The notes under the pieces were generated by a model. It made no database searches. It saw only the letters and a program-made list of their open reading frames with translations, and was not told the DNA's origin. From JBMOPD01 sp049323615 (GTDB lineage Bacteria; Bacillota; Desulfotomaculia; Desulfotomaculales; Desulfocucumaceae), in assembly GCA_049323615.1 (NCBI GenBank), contig JBMOPD010000047.1, forward strand, positions 1-52,142: DNA of 52,142 nucleotides, written 5' to 3'. The translations under genes and the position numbers were made by a program. Every line of letters begins with the position of its first letter. The first letter of the stretch is position 1. This document shows positions 32,907-42,369 of the stretch, piece after piece.

Positions 32907-34839
32907 TTTGTTATTTGTAAACATACTAGCTTTAGCATATGCTCCATTTGTTTTGCAAAAAATTAGCATGCCTCTCATTCAATGCTTAATCGCCTTTTTA
33001 TTAATTTTTATCTTTCCCGGCTATATATTGCTGAAGATGATGAATACATATAGCTCTAAAATGAGTTTTGCGGAAGTTATTGCGCTTTGCACAGGCATAA
33101 GTATAGTCATTATAGAATTAATTGGTATTATCCTAAACTACACGGTGGGCATAAACCATGTATATTATTATCTAGCAATACTCATATTTATTTGTGGTTT
33201 ATCGGTGGCAATATACAAAAAGAGAATATGCCATCAAAATGATGATAGAAACGAGGAGTGCAAAAATGAAAAAATAATACATTACCTGCTGCTCGTATTT
33301 CTCTCAATACCAGTAACAGTAGTATATTTTATTAAAGGGCTAACGCAGGAATATATATACAGACATTGGGCTTTTGCAGAATTGTTTAAAAATCAAAATC
33401 ATATAGACCCATTTGTAAATGTAGGAACTAATTCATATGACTTTAGTTTTGTATGGTTATACCCGGGCCATGATATATTTCTTATTTCACTTCTAAATTT
33501 TTTTGGGTTAGAAAGCAGAATTATGCAATATATTCCAATAATAAATATTTTTCTGGTGCTTATCTTTTATGTGTTGTTAAAACAACTTTCGGGTTCAAAT
33601 ATTACGTCCTTTGCGATAGCATTCATAACAATGACGTTGGACCTTGCATTTTCATTGCAATTAGGTATTATTTCGTACTACTCATTATCAGTGTTATTCT
33701 TTTTGACTTTCGTAAAGCTTTTTTGGGATTATTTGAATTCAAATGATATGCAGATTATTATTTTAATGACAATTCTTTTCATCGGGGCATTCTTTGTTCA
33801 TCATAGGGTGCCTGTCTGGATTATACTTACAATGGTTGGGTATAACTTATTTAATGCCATATTTAATTATTCAAAACAAGCAAAAATTAAGCTGACCTGT
33901 TTTTACCTTCTTGTATGTTTTATAGTTGTGTATCTTGGGTTTAACAAGGTTATCTATAAAAATTATTTTCCAATTGTAGCTACATTATCAAGCCTGGGTG
34001 GGATAGACACTTTGATATATTTTATAAATGATCTTTTAAAGTCATCACATACTGATTTAGATAAATATATGTATCCATCACACCCTCATATTTTTTTCTC
34101 CCGACTATATTCAATTACCACAATATCCAAATATTTTGTCATACTTACGCCAACCATTTTTTATATAGGAAATTCACTGTTAAGGTTTTCTAAAAAAAAG
34201 AAAAATAGTACAAATAAACAAATCGCATTGGTATTACTGTTTTATGCTCTTTTATTTACAATGGTGGTAGAATATGTAGCATATTTTATATTGGGAAGAG
34301 TTAGCTTTGTGTATTACAGCATAATCATGCCAATATTATCATTGATTAGTATATATTTGCTAAATGGTTCTCCTAAAATTAAAAATTATGTAAAAATTGT
34401 TTTTGTTGTAGCTATTTTTGTTCTATCATCCATTAAATTTGCCGATGCTTATAAGGTTAACTTTAATATGTTGCAAATAAAATATAATCAGATATCATCT
34501 GGCTCAAATTGGTTGAAGAAAAATGCTTATTCAAACACATATTTAATTTCTGATTTTAGATTGTGGGGTATGTTTTTGCTGGATGGTTCAAGAGACAATT
34601 ATTTCCCCAGATACAGATACTATACATCAGACTTATATGCAGGAATTATTAAAGGCGGACAAGATTTAGAAAAGAATGAAATATTTATAATAGACAAAAT
34701 TGAAATGGACCGCCCTATTGTTTCAATGTTTTGGAGATACTTTAAGCCATATTCCATGTATTACGATCAAATTTTGAACAATAAAAGCCTTATTAAAAAT
34801 TATAACGATGGAAAAGTTGAATTTTATAATACAGTCTAG
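32893..34839 (+). CDS. Large multi-spanning membrane protein with DUF1616-like N-terminus
   Basis: The 648-residue protein has many (about fourteen to sixteen) membrane helices and a C-terminal soluble part of about 140 residues. Residues 35-85 (FPGYILLKMMNTYS, then GIILNYTVGI) resemble the start of DUF1616 proteins such as the one at 46566. The middle resembles polytopic GT-C-type glycosyltransferases or polymerases, but I see no certain motif. It starts at GTG 32893 inside the end of the radical SAM gene (14-base overlap), so translation is probably coupled. It could be the lipid-linked-sugar transferase or polymerase of the cluster. Confidence 0.65.
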   Translation: MKKADLLFVNILALAYAPFVLQKISMPLIQCLIAFLLIFIFPGYILLKMMNTYSSKMSFAEVIALCTGISIVIIELIGIILNYTVGINHVYYYLAILIFICGLSVAIYKKRICHQNDDRNEECKNEKIIHYLLLVFLSIPVTVVYFIKGLTQEYIYRHWAFAELFKNQNHIDPFVNVGTNSYDFSFVWLYPGHDIFLISLLNFFGLESRIMQYIPIINIFLVLIFYVLLKQLSGSNITSFAIAFITMTLDLAFSLQLGIISYYSLSVLFFLTFVKLFWDYLNSNDMQIIILMTILFIGAFFVHHRVPVWIILTMVGYNLFNAIFNYSKQAKIKLTCFYLLVCFIVVYLGFNKVIYKNYFPIVATLSSLGGIDTLIYFINDLLKSSHTDLDKYMYPSHPHIFFSRLYSITTISKYFVILTPTIFYIGNSLLRFSKKKKNSTNKQIALVLLFYALLFTMVVEYVAYFILGRVSFVYYSIIMPILSLISIYLLNGSPKIKNYVKIVFVVAIFVLSSIKFADAYKVNFNMLQIKYNQISSGSNWLKKNAYSNTYLISDFRLWGMFLLDGSRDNYFPRYRYYTSDLYAGIIKGGQDLEKNEIFIIDKIEMDRPIVSMFWRYFKPYSMYYDQILNNKSLIKNYNDGKVEFYNTV

Positions 34840-34851
34840 GATGGTGTAATC

Positions 34852-36017
34852 ATGATTGTCTCATACTTTATTACACATTATCCTCTAAAGGGCGGTAGTA
34901 AGGCAAATATAAAGTACATACATGGCGGGGCTGAAAGGGCTGCATACTCATTATGTCAGGAAATGGCAAAAAAAAATAAAGTCAATGTTTATACAACTGC
35001 ATTCAATAACCAGCAAACTGTTGAAAAGGAATGCAATATTAGTATATATAGATACAGAACAATGGCAAAAATACAGAGCAGTAATTTGTCTTACGATTTG
35101 TTCAGGATGCCTAACCATGATGCAGATATAGTGCATGCCCATTTTAGCACGCCTCCAGCCGAATTGGCCGGTAAATTATACGCCCAGCGAAAAAAAAACC
35201 ATATGTATTAACTTACCATGGTGATTGGCAGGAGAGTTTTGGGAGCCCCCTGCGTCGTGTTTCGTTAGCAGTTTATAATAAATATTTTATTAACAGATTG
35301 CTTTCTTTTGCTGATGTGATAATATGTCCGTCAGAATACTACATTGAAGAGTCAAGGTTTTTAAGCAAATATAAGAAAAAAATATGCGTTGTTCCAAATG
35401 GAATTGACTTGGATAGTTATAATATTGAGTTCAGTAAGTCTAGGTGCAGGGAAATCCTTAATCTGCCTATTGATAAAAAGATTATTTTATTTGTGGGGAA
35501 CTTAATACCTTATAAAGGCCCTGATGTATTAATTAAGGCCATGGAAAAGATTGTAAAAATTTGCCCGGAAACCTTCCTCGTAATAGTTGGAAACGGGTTA
35601 ATGAGGAATGAGCTGCTAAACATTGCTTTAAAATACAACCTTATGAAAAATATAAGGTTTGCAGGATATGTTGATGGAAATGAAAAGCTGCTTTATTACA
35701 AGGCTTCAGATATTTTCGTGCTGCCATCTACGATGAACACGGAGGTTTTCCCCATTGTAGTTTTAGAGGCCTCAGCTTCAGAACTGGCAATTGTGGTGAG
35801 TGATTTAAACACTTTCAGATGTATAATCAGGGATGGGCATAATGGAATTGTTACAAAGAAAAATAATGAAATTGACTTGGCGAGTAAAATAATTAACCTG
35901 ATCATGGAACCGAAGGAGTGCCAAAAATTAGGCCAAAACGCCAGGAATATAGTTAATGAGTTTACCTGGGAAAGAATAAGCAAGACTACTGAAAGCATTT
36001 ATCGGGGGATAATATGA
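34852..36017 (+). pseudogene. GT4 glycosyltransferase, split by a one-base loss in an A9 run
   Basis: The N-terminal frame (34852-35211) gives HGGAERAAYSLCQEMAKKN and VHAHFSTPPAELAGK, then hits a stop just after an A9 run at 35190-35198. If the run had ten As, the frame would go on as RKKKPYVLTYHGDWQESF and join smoothly to the C-terminal half, which ends at 36017 and has VPNGIDLDSYN, LFVGNLIPYKGPDVLIKA and SDIFVLPSTMNTEVFPIVVLEASA. A full GT-B enzyme of about 389 residues results. Either the gene is broken, the A run is misread, or RNA polymerase slippage on the run restores it. Confidence 0.85.
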
Positions 36018-36994
36018 AAATCTCTATAATAGGAGAATTTAATAAATCACTTGATGAGGGTATGAGAAATGTTACATTTAATATACATAAAGAGTTGATT
36101 AAAAACCACGATGTATTATCATTAGACCTGAAAAAAATATCCATTATGTGGTTTATTAGGTTGTTAAGCTTTAAGCCGCAAATAATACACTATACTCATG
36201 GTCCAACTGTTTTCAGTATTATATTGTTGTATATTATATCAAAAATTACTGGCTCAAAAAGTGTTGTTTCCACAACTCAGCCTCACTTAAGTCCAGTTTT
36301 AAAAGTAGTCTTATTTGTTTTTAGGCCTGATCTTGTACTAGCACAGTCGGACCGGGCAAGCACATTTTTTGAATCGGCAGGATGTAAAACTGTTTTTTTG
36401 CCTAACGGAATAGACACAAATCGGTTTGTCAATATATCAGATAGTGAAAAAAGGTCATTAAGAAAAAAATATGGCATCAATGAGGATATATTTATTATTC
36501 TCCACGTCGGGCCAATTAAGAGGGAAAGAAATCTGAAGGTATTTTGTGAAATTCAATCAAAATGCAAGGTACAGGTAATAATAATCGGCAGCACCTCCTT
36601 TGGTGTTGATAAGGATGTGTATAACAGTTTAATAGAAAGTGGATGTATAGTATGGGTGAAATATTTTAGGAATATTGAAGAAATATATCAAATGGCGGAT
36701 TGCTATGTATTTCCTGTTTTCAAAGAATTTAGCTGCATTGATATGCCACTATCTGTTTTAGAGGCCATGGCTTGCAATATAGGTGTAATAACCTCCAAAT
36801 ACCAGGCTTTACCAAAGGTTATCAAGGAGTCTGAAGGGGTTATTTTTATAGACAGGCACAGCAATATTATTAATATAGTAAACAGTAATTTAGCCAGTTT
36901 TAAAAAAAGTAAAAACAGAAATAAGGTTCTTAGTTACTCCTGGGAAAATATAACCAAAAAGCTAGAAATATATTATAGAGAAATTATTAATTAA
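36014..36994 (+). CDS. GT4 glycosyltransferase
   Basis: The 326-residue GT-B-fold enzyme has HYTHGPTVFSI, FLPNGIDTNRF, ILHVGPIKRERNLKVF and the donor-site region YQMADCYVFPVFKEFSCIDMPLSVLEAMAC with the E-x-x-x-x-x-x-E-like pair. It should add a sugar to the growing lipid-linked oligosaccharide on the cytosolic side. It overlaps the previous gene by four bases (ATGA), so the two are coupled. Codon use is strongly AT-biased like its neighbours. Confidence 0.87.
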   Translation: MKISIIGEFNKSLDEGMRNVTFNIHKELIKNHDVLSLDLKKISIMWFIRLLSFKPQIIHYTHGPTVFSIILLYIISKITGSKSVVSTTQPHLSPVLKVVLFVFRPDLVLAQSDRASTFFESAGCKTVFLPNGIDTNRFVNISDSEKRSLRKKYGINEDIFIILHVGPIKRERNLKVFCEIQSKCKVQVIIIGSTSFGVDKDVYNSLIESGCIVWVKYFRNIEEIYQMADCYVFPVFKEFSCIDMPLSVLEAMACNIGVITSKYQALPKVIKESEGVIFIDRHSNIINIVNSNLASFKKSKNRNKVLSYSWENITKKLEIYYREIIN

Positions 36995-37008
36995 GGGGAA
37001 GGGAAAAA

Positions 37009-37697
37009 ATGCATGGAATTAAAAGAGGGAAATTTGTTTGCTTTACTGGAATAGATGGTTCAGGCAAAACAACATTGGCTAAATCGATTGTTTATGAAAT
37101 GCAAAAAAAAAAGTGGATTGCAAATACATTTATGGCAGATACCAACCGGTTCTTTTAAAACCATTTATGCTAGTGGGTAGACTTTTATTTTTAAGGGGAA
37201 AAAGCGCAGATAAAAACTACAAGGAATTTAGAAAAGAAAAATCAAATGCGATAGGAAAATATAGCTTTCTATACTTAATTTATGTATCAATTTTATTTAT
37301 AGATTATTTTATAAGGCTGTTTTTTTTGGTTATTATTCCGCTTTATTATGGAAGAAATATTGTTTGCGATAGATATATATACGATACAATTATTACCGAT
37401 ATTTCAATGGACCTGGGCCTAACGAAAGAAAAAATATGTAGATTAATAAAATATTGTTACCACTTGCTACCGAGACCTGATTATCTTTTTCTTATTGATT
37501 TGCCAGAAATGATTGCATATAACAGGAAAAATGATGTGCCTTCAATAGATTATCTAACATCAATAAGGGGTACATATTTTGAGGTTGGAAAGCTTATGGA
37601 AATGAAGATACTAGATGGAACACTTGGTAGGGAGGCTATATTAAATAATGTTGTAAGTGCATTATTTAATGATATGTCGTATAAAGGAAGTATGTGA
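37009..37697 (+). pseudogene. Thymidylate-kinase-like P-loop protein, frameshifted in an A10 run
   Basis: The frame from ATG 37009 (after AAGGGGAAGGG) gives FTGIDGSGKTTLAKSIVYEM, a P-loop of the thymidylate-kinase type, and stops early. The matching continuation KKKVDCKYIYGRYQPVLLKP starts in the next frame directly behind an A10 run (37103-37112) and runs to 37697 with DRYIYDTIITDIS (the DR-Y motif) and LLPRPDYLFLIDLPEM. Eleven As would join both. The total length, 689 bases, is one short of a multiple of three. Like the previous broken gene, it may be rescued by slippage or be a base-call error. Relatives are common in glycan clusters and are not the housekeeping Tmk. Confidence 0.85.
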
Positions 37698-37718
37698 AAT
37701 GTCAGGAGGTTAGGATAA

Positions 37719-38843
37719 GTGAGCATAAACTTGCTTTCAAGCCTTTTAGGGTCAATAAGGCTGCCAATAGAGTGCCGTCAGAATTGCATTGAATCATCGG
37801 ATATATATAGATATGCTTTTAATAATAAAGTTTCATTGCTTTATTTGGATACCCTGAGCAGACATGGTTGCGTCAATGAATTAAGAGATGTATACGATAA
37901 AGAGTTACTACAGTATAGTAGGATAATTGACGGGATCAATAAAGTTGCAAAAATCCTAAATGAAAATTCAGTGGATTATGTAGTAATTAAGACAATCAGG
38001 CCTTATCCTTCATTGCATGGGGATATTGACGTACTTGTGCTGGGTGATGAAAACATGTACAAAAAAGCCGTAAGAGCAATGTTAAGAGAGGGATATGTAC
38101 CTCAGATCCCAGACGTTATAGGCAAAAAAGGGTTAAGCCTTGAAGAGAAAGCTGACATTTTAACAAGGCCAACTTATGGTGGCGGCAAACATGGGTTAAA
38201 ACATATAAGCCCGACTGGAACCGATTTGTTGGATACAGAGAACAAAATATATGTTGATTTACAAAAGCAAATTGCTTTAAGTTATATTATTTATGTGAAT
38301 AAAATAAATGTTAGCAAGTATACTTCTGAAACTGAACTGTTCGGTAATAAGATTAAAGTGCCTTTGCCTGAATTTGATTTAGCTATAATAATAGCGCATT
38401 CTGTGGCTGAGCAGATATATTTACTTGGAGAATTCTGCACATTTATACACAGGGTAGTAAGTATGAACGATGCCCAAATAAACAGTTTTTTAAAGATACT
38501 TAGCGAGAATAAAATTAATACGGCTGCAAAATTATTTATTTCAATAACATATGAAATATGCATGAATGTATATGGAAAAGCACCTCATAATGTTAAAAAG
38601 ATATTGAATAGCTTGGGTTATAACCAAAGAGAAGTTGGGTTATTAAAAAAGAGTGACTATAAAATACCTCATAGGTATAGTCTATCATCTCTTTGTGGGG
38701 TGTTTTTCGAGAAGCTTGCCGAATTAAATTTTCGTCAAACCTTGGGTGTTCAGTTGATTAAGATGATGGATCCCAGGCTTATGAGATTAATGCTTAACTC
38801 ATTTATAGATTTGAGGACTAGAGATAGATATCAGAAGGTTTAG
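37719..38843 (+). CDS. Nucleotidyltransferase-family protein (NTase_5-like)
   Basis: The protein (374 residues) has a nucleotidyltransferase core with LHGDIDVLVLGDENMYKKAV near residue 105; the G-D-I-D-V-L element gives the two catalytic acids, and VVIKTIRPYPS precedes it. The remainder is helical. Such proteins are often next to kinase-like proteins in polysaccharide clusters and may transfer a nucleotide onto an unknown substrate. Translation starts at GTG 37719 with CAGGAGGTTAGG upstream. It pairs with the thymidylate-kinase-like gene 21 bases before, suggesting that they act together. Confidence 0.75.
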   Translation: MSINLLSSLLGSIRLPIECRQNCIESSDIYRYAFNNKVSLLYLDTLSRHGCVNELRDVYDKELLQYSRIIDGINKVAKILNENSVDYVVIKTIRPYPSLHGDIDVLVLGDENMYKKAVRAMLREGYVPQIPDVIGKKGLSLEEKADILTRPTYGGGKHGLKHISPTGTDLLDTENKIYVDLQKQIALSYIIYVNKINVSKYTSETELFGNKIKVPLPEFDLAIIIAHSVAEQIYLLGEFCTFIHRVVSMNDAQINSFLKILSENKINTAAKLFISITYEICMNVYGKAPHNVKKILNSLGYNQREVGLLKKSDYKIPHRYSLSSLCGVFFEKLAELNFRQTLGVQLIKMMDPRLMRLMLNSFIDLRTRDRYQKV

Positions 38844-38911
38844 AACAATAGTGGGAAACTTGTGTAGTTGTATTAATTGGAGATGGCGGGGAACAATGAG
38901 GTAGTGCAAAG

Positions 38912-40252
38912 ATGCATTCTTATATAAGTAAAGAATTATTGGCCTCTTTGATGAAAGCCTTTTATAGGGCGAAGGGTGATCCTTTTTACTCAAATGCTGT
39001 TTTCCTTGTGTTTAACAGCCTTGTAAACTCTTTAACAGGATTCATTTTCTGGAATGTAATGGCTTGGACATATACTCCTTTGGAGGTTGGAATTGGTTCT
39101 GCCCTTGTCGCTGCATCAATGTTAATAGCTTTAGGTGCTAATACCGGGTTAGGTATTGGGTTAATACGCTTTTTACCTGAGGAAGGAGAAAAGAAGGTAC
39201 ACATAATTAATTCGGCCTATACAATGGCTGGTTTAACGGCCATATTCGCTTCGGTAGTATACCTTGGAGGAGCGAATTACTGGTCACCTGATTTATCATT
39301 TATTAAAAAGAATGTATGGATGATTTTTTTATTTATTTTATTTGCCGCAGCAAATACATTGTCTATTCTTACTGATCAGTCCATAATAGCCGGACGTTCG
39401 GCTCATTTTGTTTTTTGGAAAAATTCCATAATAGGCATGCTAAAAATACCCCTTCCAGTTTTCTTGTTTAATAATTTAAAAGGATATGGCATTTTTGCCG
39501 GAACAGGGGCGGCCACCCTTGCAGGGATATTGATATCGTGGATCAAGTTTCTACCTGCAATATACGAAGGGTATTTCCCTGGCATAAAATGGTCGGGCAG
39601 CGTTATGAGGAAGATACTGCCGTATTCTTTTTATAATTATGTGGCAAACTTGATGAACAGCCTGCCGGGTTTGGTTTATCCCTTAATGACAATTAAAGTT
39701 CTTGGCCCGGAAAAAAACGCATATTTTTATATAGCCTGGATGATGGCAATGGTACTTTCAGTTATTCCTGGAGGACTGGCCCAGTCATTATTGACAGAAG
39801 GTTCATATAACGAGCAAAAGCTGGGAAGAAATGTAAGGCGGTCACTGGCTCTTGCCTTTACGACCTCAGTTCCGGCAGTAGGATTAACGATCATTTTAAG
39901 CGGCTGGTTATTAAAATTTTTCGGGCCGGGCTATGCTGAACATGGTTCTGCTGTAGTTCGCTTTCTTGCTTTGTCGATAATTCCCCAATCAGTAAATACT
40001 TGCTTTATAACAATAAACCAAGTAAGAAAAGAAATGCACCTAATAATAGCTCAAACAACCATTATGGCTGCTATTTCTCTCGGGCTGGGCTACTGGTTGC
40101 TGACCCGCCTCGGCTTGCCGGGGCTGGGAATGGCGTATACCTTAGCTAACCTGATTGTAGCTTTGGCGGTGTTTTACCCTTTATGGCAGGCGTTAAAAGA
40201 TAATTCCCGCCGAATTGCGGATGTGCCTGGGGATATGGGGACTAACCCCTAG
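38912..40252 (+). CDS. Polysaccharide flippase (MOP/Wzx-like)
   Basis: The 446-residue protein has about twelve to fourteen membrane helices and fits the MOP exporter superfamily of O-antigen flippases: an N-terminal NSLVNSLTGFIFWNVMAW helix, a GIGLIRFLPEE segment, and later GLVYPLMTIKVLGPEKNAYF. It should flip the undecaprenyl-linked oligosaccharide to the outer face. The ribosome binding site (GAGGTAGTG) is modest. From about 40080 the sequence turns GC-rich, in the last 55 codons, so the gene spans the right edge of the AT-rich island. Confidence 0.88.
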   Translation: MHSYISKELLASLMKAFYRAKGDPFYSNAVFLVFNSLVNSLTGFIFWNVMAWTYTPLEVGIGSALVAASMLIALGANTGLGIGLIRFLPEEGEKKVHIINSAYTMAGLTAIFASVVYLGGANYWSPDLSFIKKNVWMIFLFILFAAANTLSILTDQSIIAGRSAHFVFWKNSIIGMLKIPLPVFLFNNLKGYGIFAGTGAATLAGILISWIKFLPAIYEGYFPGIKWSGSVMRKILPYSFYNYVANLMNSLPGLVYPLMTIKVLGPEKNAYFYIAWMMAMVLSVIPGGLAQSLLTEGSYNEQKLGRNVRRSLALAFTTSVPAVGLTIILSGWLLKFFGPGYAEHGSAVVRFLALSIIPQSVNTCFITINQVRKEMHLIIAQTTIMAAISLGLGYWLLTRLGLPGLGMAYTLANLIVALAVFYPLWQALKDNSRRIADVPGDMGTNP

Positions 40253-40330
40253 TATAAAAAATTAAGAAAATGGAGCCGATTATATGCGATCACTCAAAAC
40301 GCGGCCGCGTGGTGGAGGGGGTCCGCCGTG

Positions 40331-40405
40331 ATGATTGAGGGTGTTAAGGTAAAGAGCCTTGTCAGGCACTGCGACGACCGGAACGACCCGGCCATCGGGC
40401 TTTGA
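40331..40405 (+). pseudogene. Possible N-terminal remnant of a dTDP-sugar 3,5-epimerase-like (cupin) gene
   Basis: The frame from ATG 40331 reads MIEGVKVKSLVRHCDDRNDP and stops after 24 codons. The first eighteen residues resemble the start of RmlC/WxcM-type sugar epimerases (M-I-x-G-V-x-V-K-x-L-x-x-H-x-D-x-R). The rest of the gene is absent. It lies between the flippase and the PIN gene, at a place where such a gene would be natural. Short length makes this uncertain. Confidence 0.35.
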
Positions 40406-40433
40406 CTGGACGACAAAGAACAGGTAACGGCAA

Positions 40434-40853
40434 TCAAGGTTCTAATCGATGAATATCCTGCACTTTATCAAAGTCTTTATCATAAGAGTATATATGGCGG
40501 TACTTTTTGGAAAGCATTTGTGACGCTACAAATGCATCAGTCCAGTCGATATTTTTGTCTACATAAAATTGCAGCGCCCGCCGTGCTAGTGCCTTGCTGG
40601 AAAATTGCAGTCCTTTAAGAGCCAGAATGGGTGTCAGTATATCTCGTATTTTTGTTTTAGGTTGTTTATAAAACCTCTCCAGAGTCCAAACCACATCAGC
40701 CAGGATCAAGTCCGGTAAAAATACCTGTTCCGTGCCGGCTTCCAGCCGTTTTAACAGTTCGGTACAGTGACTGGCTTGTTCCGGGATATCGTTAGTAAAG
40801 AAGCGCAGTAAAATATTAGCATCAATCACGCACGGCTCTTGAGGCCCTTTCAT
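40434..40853 (-). CDS. PIN-domain toxin (VapC-like RNase)
   Basis: The 139-residue protein is a PIN domain with the acidic metal site spread along the chain: VIDANILLRFFTND (Asp near 11), LADVVWTLERFY (Glu), DWTDAFVAS and YSYDKDFDKV near the end. VapC-type toxins cut tRNA or rRNA and are held by a partner antitoxin. It overlaps the AbrB-type antitoxin gene by 32 bases, the usual order (antitoxin first). It interrupts the sugar genes between the flippase and galE. Confidence 0.9.
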   Translation of the reverse strand: MKGPQEPCVIDANILLRFFTNDIPEQASHCTELLKRLEAGTEQVFLPDLILADVVWTLERFYKQPKTKIRDILTPILALKGLQFSSKALARRALQFYVDKNIDWTDAFVASQMLSKKYRHIYSYDKDFDKVQDIHRLEP

Positions 40854-41079
40854 TTGTTATTTCCTCCATCGCGCGATGGCGTATTTTTTTAAAATCCTGG
40901 GGACCCGATGTGCTCAGGATTCCTTTAAGTGACTCTATTCCTTCTCCGGCAGGAATGACGCGGACACCATCATTTTCAATAACAAAATACACGTGTGATT
41001 TTGGCTTGATATTTAAATGCTTTCTGACTTCGGCGGGCAAGGTTACCTGACCTTTTTTTGATATTCCGACACGAATCAC
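40822..41079 (-). CDS. AbrB/MazE-type antitoxin of the PIN toxin
   Basis: The 85-residue protein begins with a SpoVT/AbrB swapped-hairpin DNA-binding domain (VGISKKGQVTLPAEVRKHLN, then VYFVIENDGVRVIPA) and has a C-terminal tail of about 35 residues that should bind the toxin. I use GTG 41079 with AGGAGGGG six bases upstream; the frame reaches to 41124, but that start overlaps the binding site. It probably represses its own operon. Confidence 0.88.
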   Translation of the reverse strand: MIRVGISKKGQVTLPAEVRKHLNIKPKSHVYFVIENDGVRVIPAGEGIESLKGILSTSGPQDFKKIRHRAMEEITNERASRAVRD

Positions 41080-41242
41080 AGCATACCCCTCCTTTTGCTT
41101 TACTTTAATTTCATTGTAAAGCAATTATATGTCCTGGTAAAGAATAAAATACAAGTAATAATCAAAATGACCCGGAGAAACACGGGAATTAAGCATCAAG
41201 TTATTTTACAGGCTGATTTATCAGTTAGAGAGGTTTTATAAA

Positions 41243-42223
41243 ATGAATGTGCTTGTAACCGGCGGGGCCGGGTATATCGGCAGCCACGTGGTAAAGGAAC
41301 TTTTAAAGCGGGGGCATAATGTTGTAACTTTGGACAACCTCAGTAAAGGCCACCGCAGTGCCGTGCCGGGAGGAGTGTTTGTACACGGGGAATGCGGAGA
41401 CAAGGTTCTGGTCAGGGATCTGGTCAGGGAATATCAAATTACCGCAGTGGTGCACCTGGCCGCGGACAGCCTGGTGGGGGAGTCGATGTCAAGGCCGGAA
41501 AAGTACTGCCAGAACAACCTGGGCAACGGCATTGGCTTCCTGACGGCGCTGGTGGAGGCGGGAGTCGGGCAGTTTATCCTGTCATCCACGGCGGCGGTAT
41601 ACGGCGAGCCCGAATATACTCCCATCGATGAGAATCACCCTACACGGCCGGTTAATGTTTACGGCGGGACCAAGCTGATGCTAGAGGAAATACTGGGCTG
41701 GTACGGGCGGGCTTATGGTTTACGATATATTTCGCTTCGTTATTTTAATGCTGCCGGCGCCGATCCCGGCGGGGAAATCGGTGAAGACCACAACCCCGAA
41801 ACGCATCTAATTCCTCTTGTCATCCAGGCTGCCCTGGGAAACCGCGAAAAAGTGACTATATACGGGACAGAGTATCCTACTCCGGACGGTACGTGCGTTC
41901 GGGACTATATACATGTTACGGATTTGGCCGTGGCGCATGTACTGGCGCTGGAGGCGCTGCAAGCCGGCGGCCCGCCGGCGACCTACAACCTGGGCAACGA
42001 GCAGGGCCATTCGGTGCGCGAAGTGGTGGAGGCCGTTCACCGCGTGACGGGACGTGATTTCGTGGTGGAAGAGGGCCCTCCCAGGGAAGGCGACCCCGCG
42101 GTGCTGGTGGCCAGTTCGCAAAAAATCCGGCGGGAGCTGAACTGGAAGCCTCTTTACGGTGATTTGGAAGAAATCGTACGTTCGGCGTGGGAGTGGCACA
42201 AGAGGCACCCGAAGGGATATTAA
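41243..42223 (+). CDS. galE: UDP-glucose 4-epimerase
   Basis: GalE interconverts UDP-glucose and UDP-galactose with bound NAD. The 326-residue protein has the N-terminal NAD motif VTGGAGYIGSHVV, DNLSKGHRSAV, the SSTAAVYG strand with the catalytic Ser/Thr region, the Y-x-x-x-K pair in VNVYGGTKLMLEE, and YNLGNEQGHSVREV in the substrate half. AGAGAGG precedes the ATG. It supplies sugar precursors for the adjacent glycan cluster (inference), but is GC-rich and outside the AT-rich core. Confidence 0.96.
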   Translation: MNVLVTGGAGYIGSHVVKELLKRGHNVVTLDNLSKGHRSAVPGGVFVHGECGDKVLVRDLVREYQITAVVHLAADSLVGESMSRPEKYCQNNLGNGIGFLTALVEAGVGQFILSSTAAVYGEPEYTPIDENHPTRPVNVYGGTKLMLEEILGWYGRAYGLRYISLRYFNAAGADPGGEIGEDHNPETHLIPLVIQAALGNREKVTIYGTEYPTPDGTCVRDYIHVTDLAVAHVLALEALQAGGPPATYNLGNEQGHSVREVVEAVHRVTGRDFVVEEGPPREGDPAVLVASSQKIRRELNWKPLYGDLEEIVRSAWEWHKRHPKGY

Positions 42224-42369
42224 CATTGCTATGGGGGTTGAATCAGGAGTTAAGAAGAAAAGGAATATTTTCAATCGCCTTCTGTAGGATATAATAGTAA
42301 TAAAATTTTTGGACAGTTATGAGTGAGACGTTTTATCGATTTAGCCCATTTGAGAGGCGGGAGATTGGT

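Noticed and set aside
40403..40405. Second selenocysteine TGA in the epimerase-like stub
   Set aside because: Sequence behind the TGA does not continue the epimerase family and has no SECIS-like hairpin.
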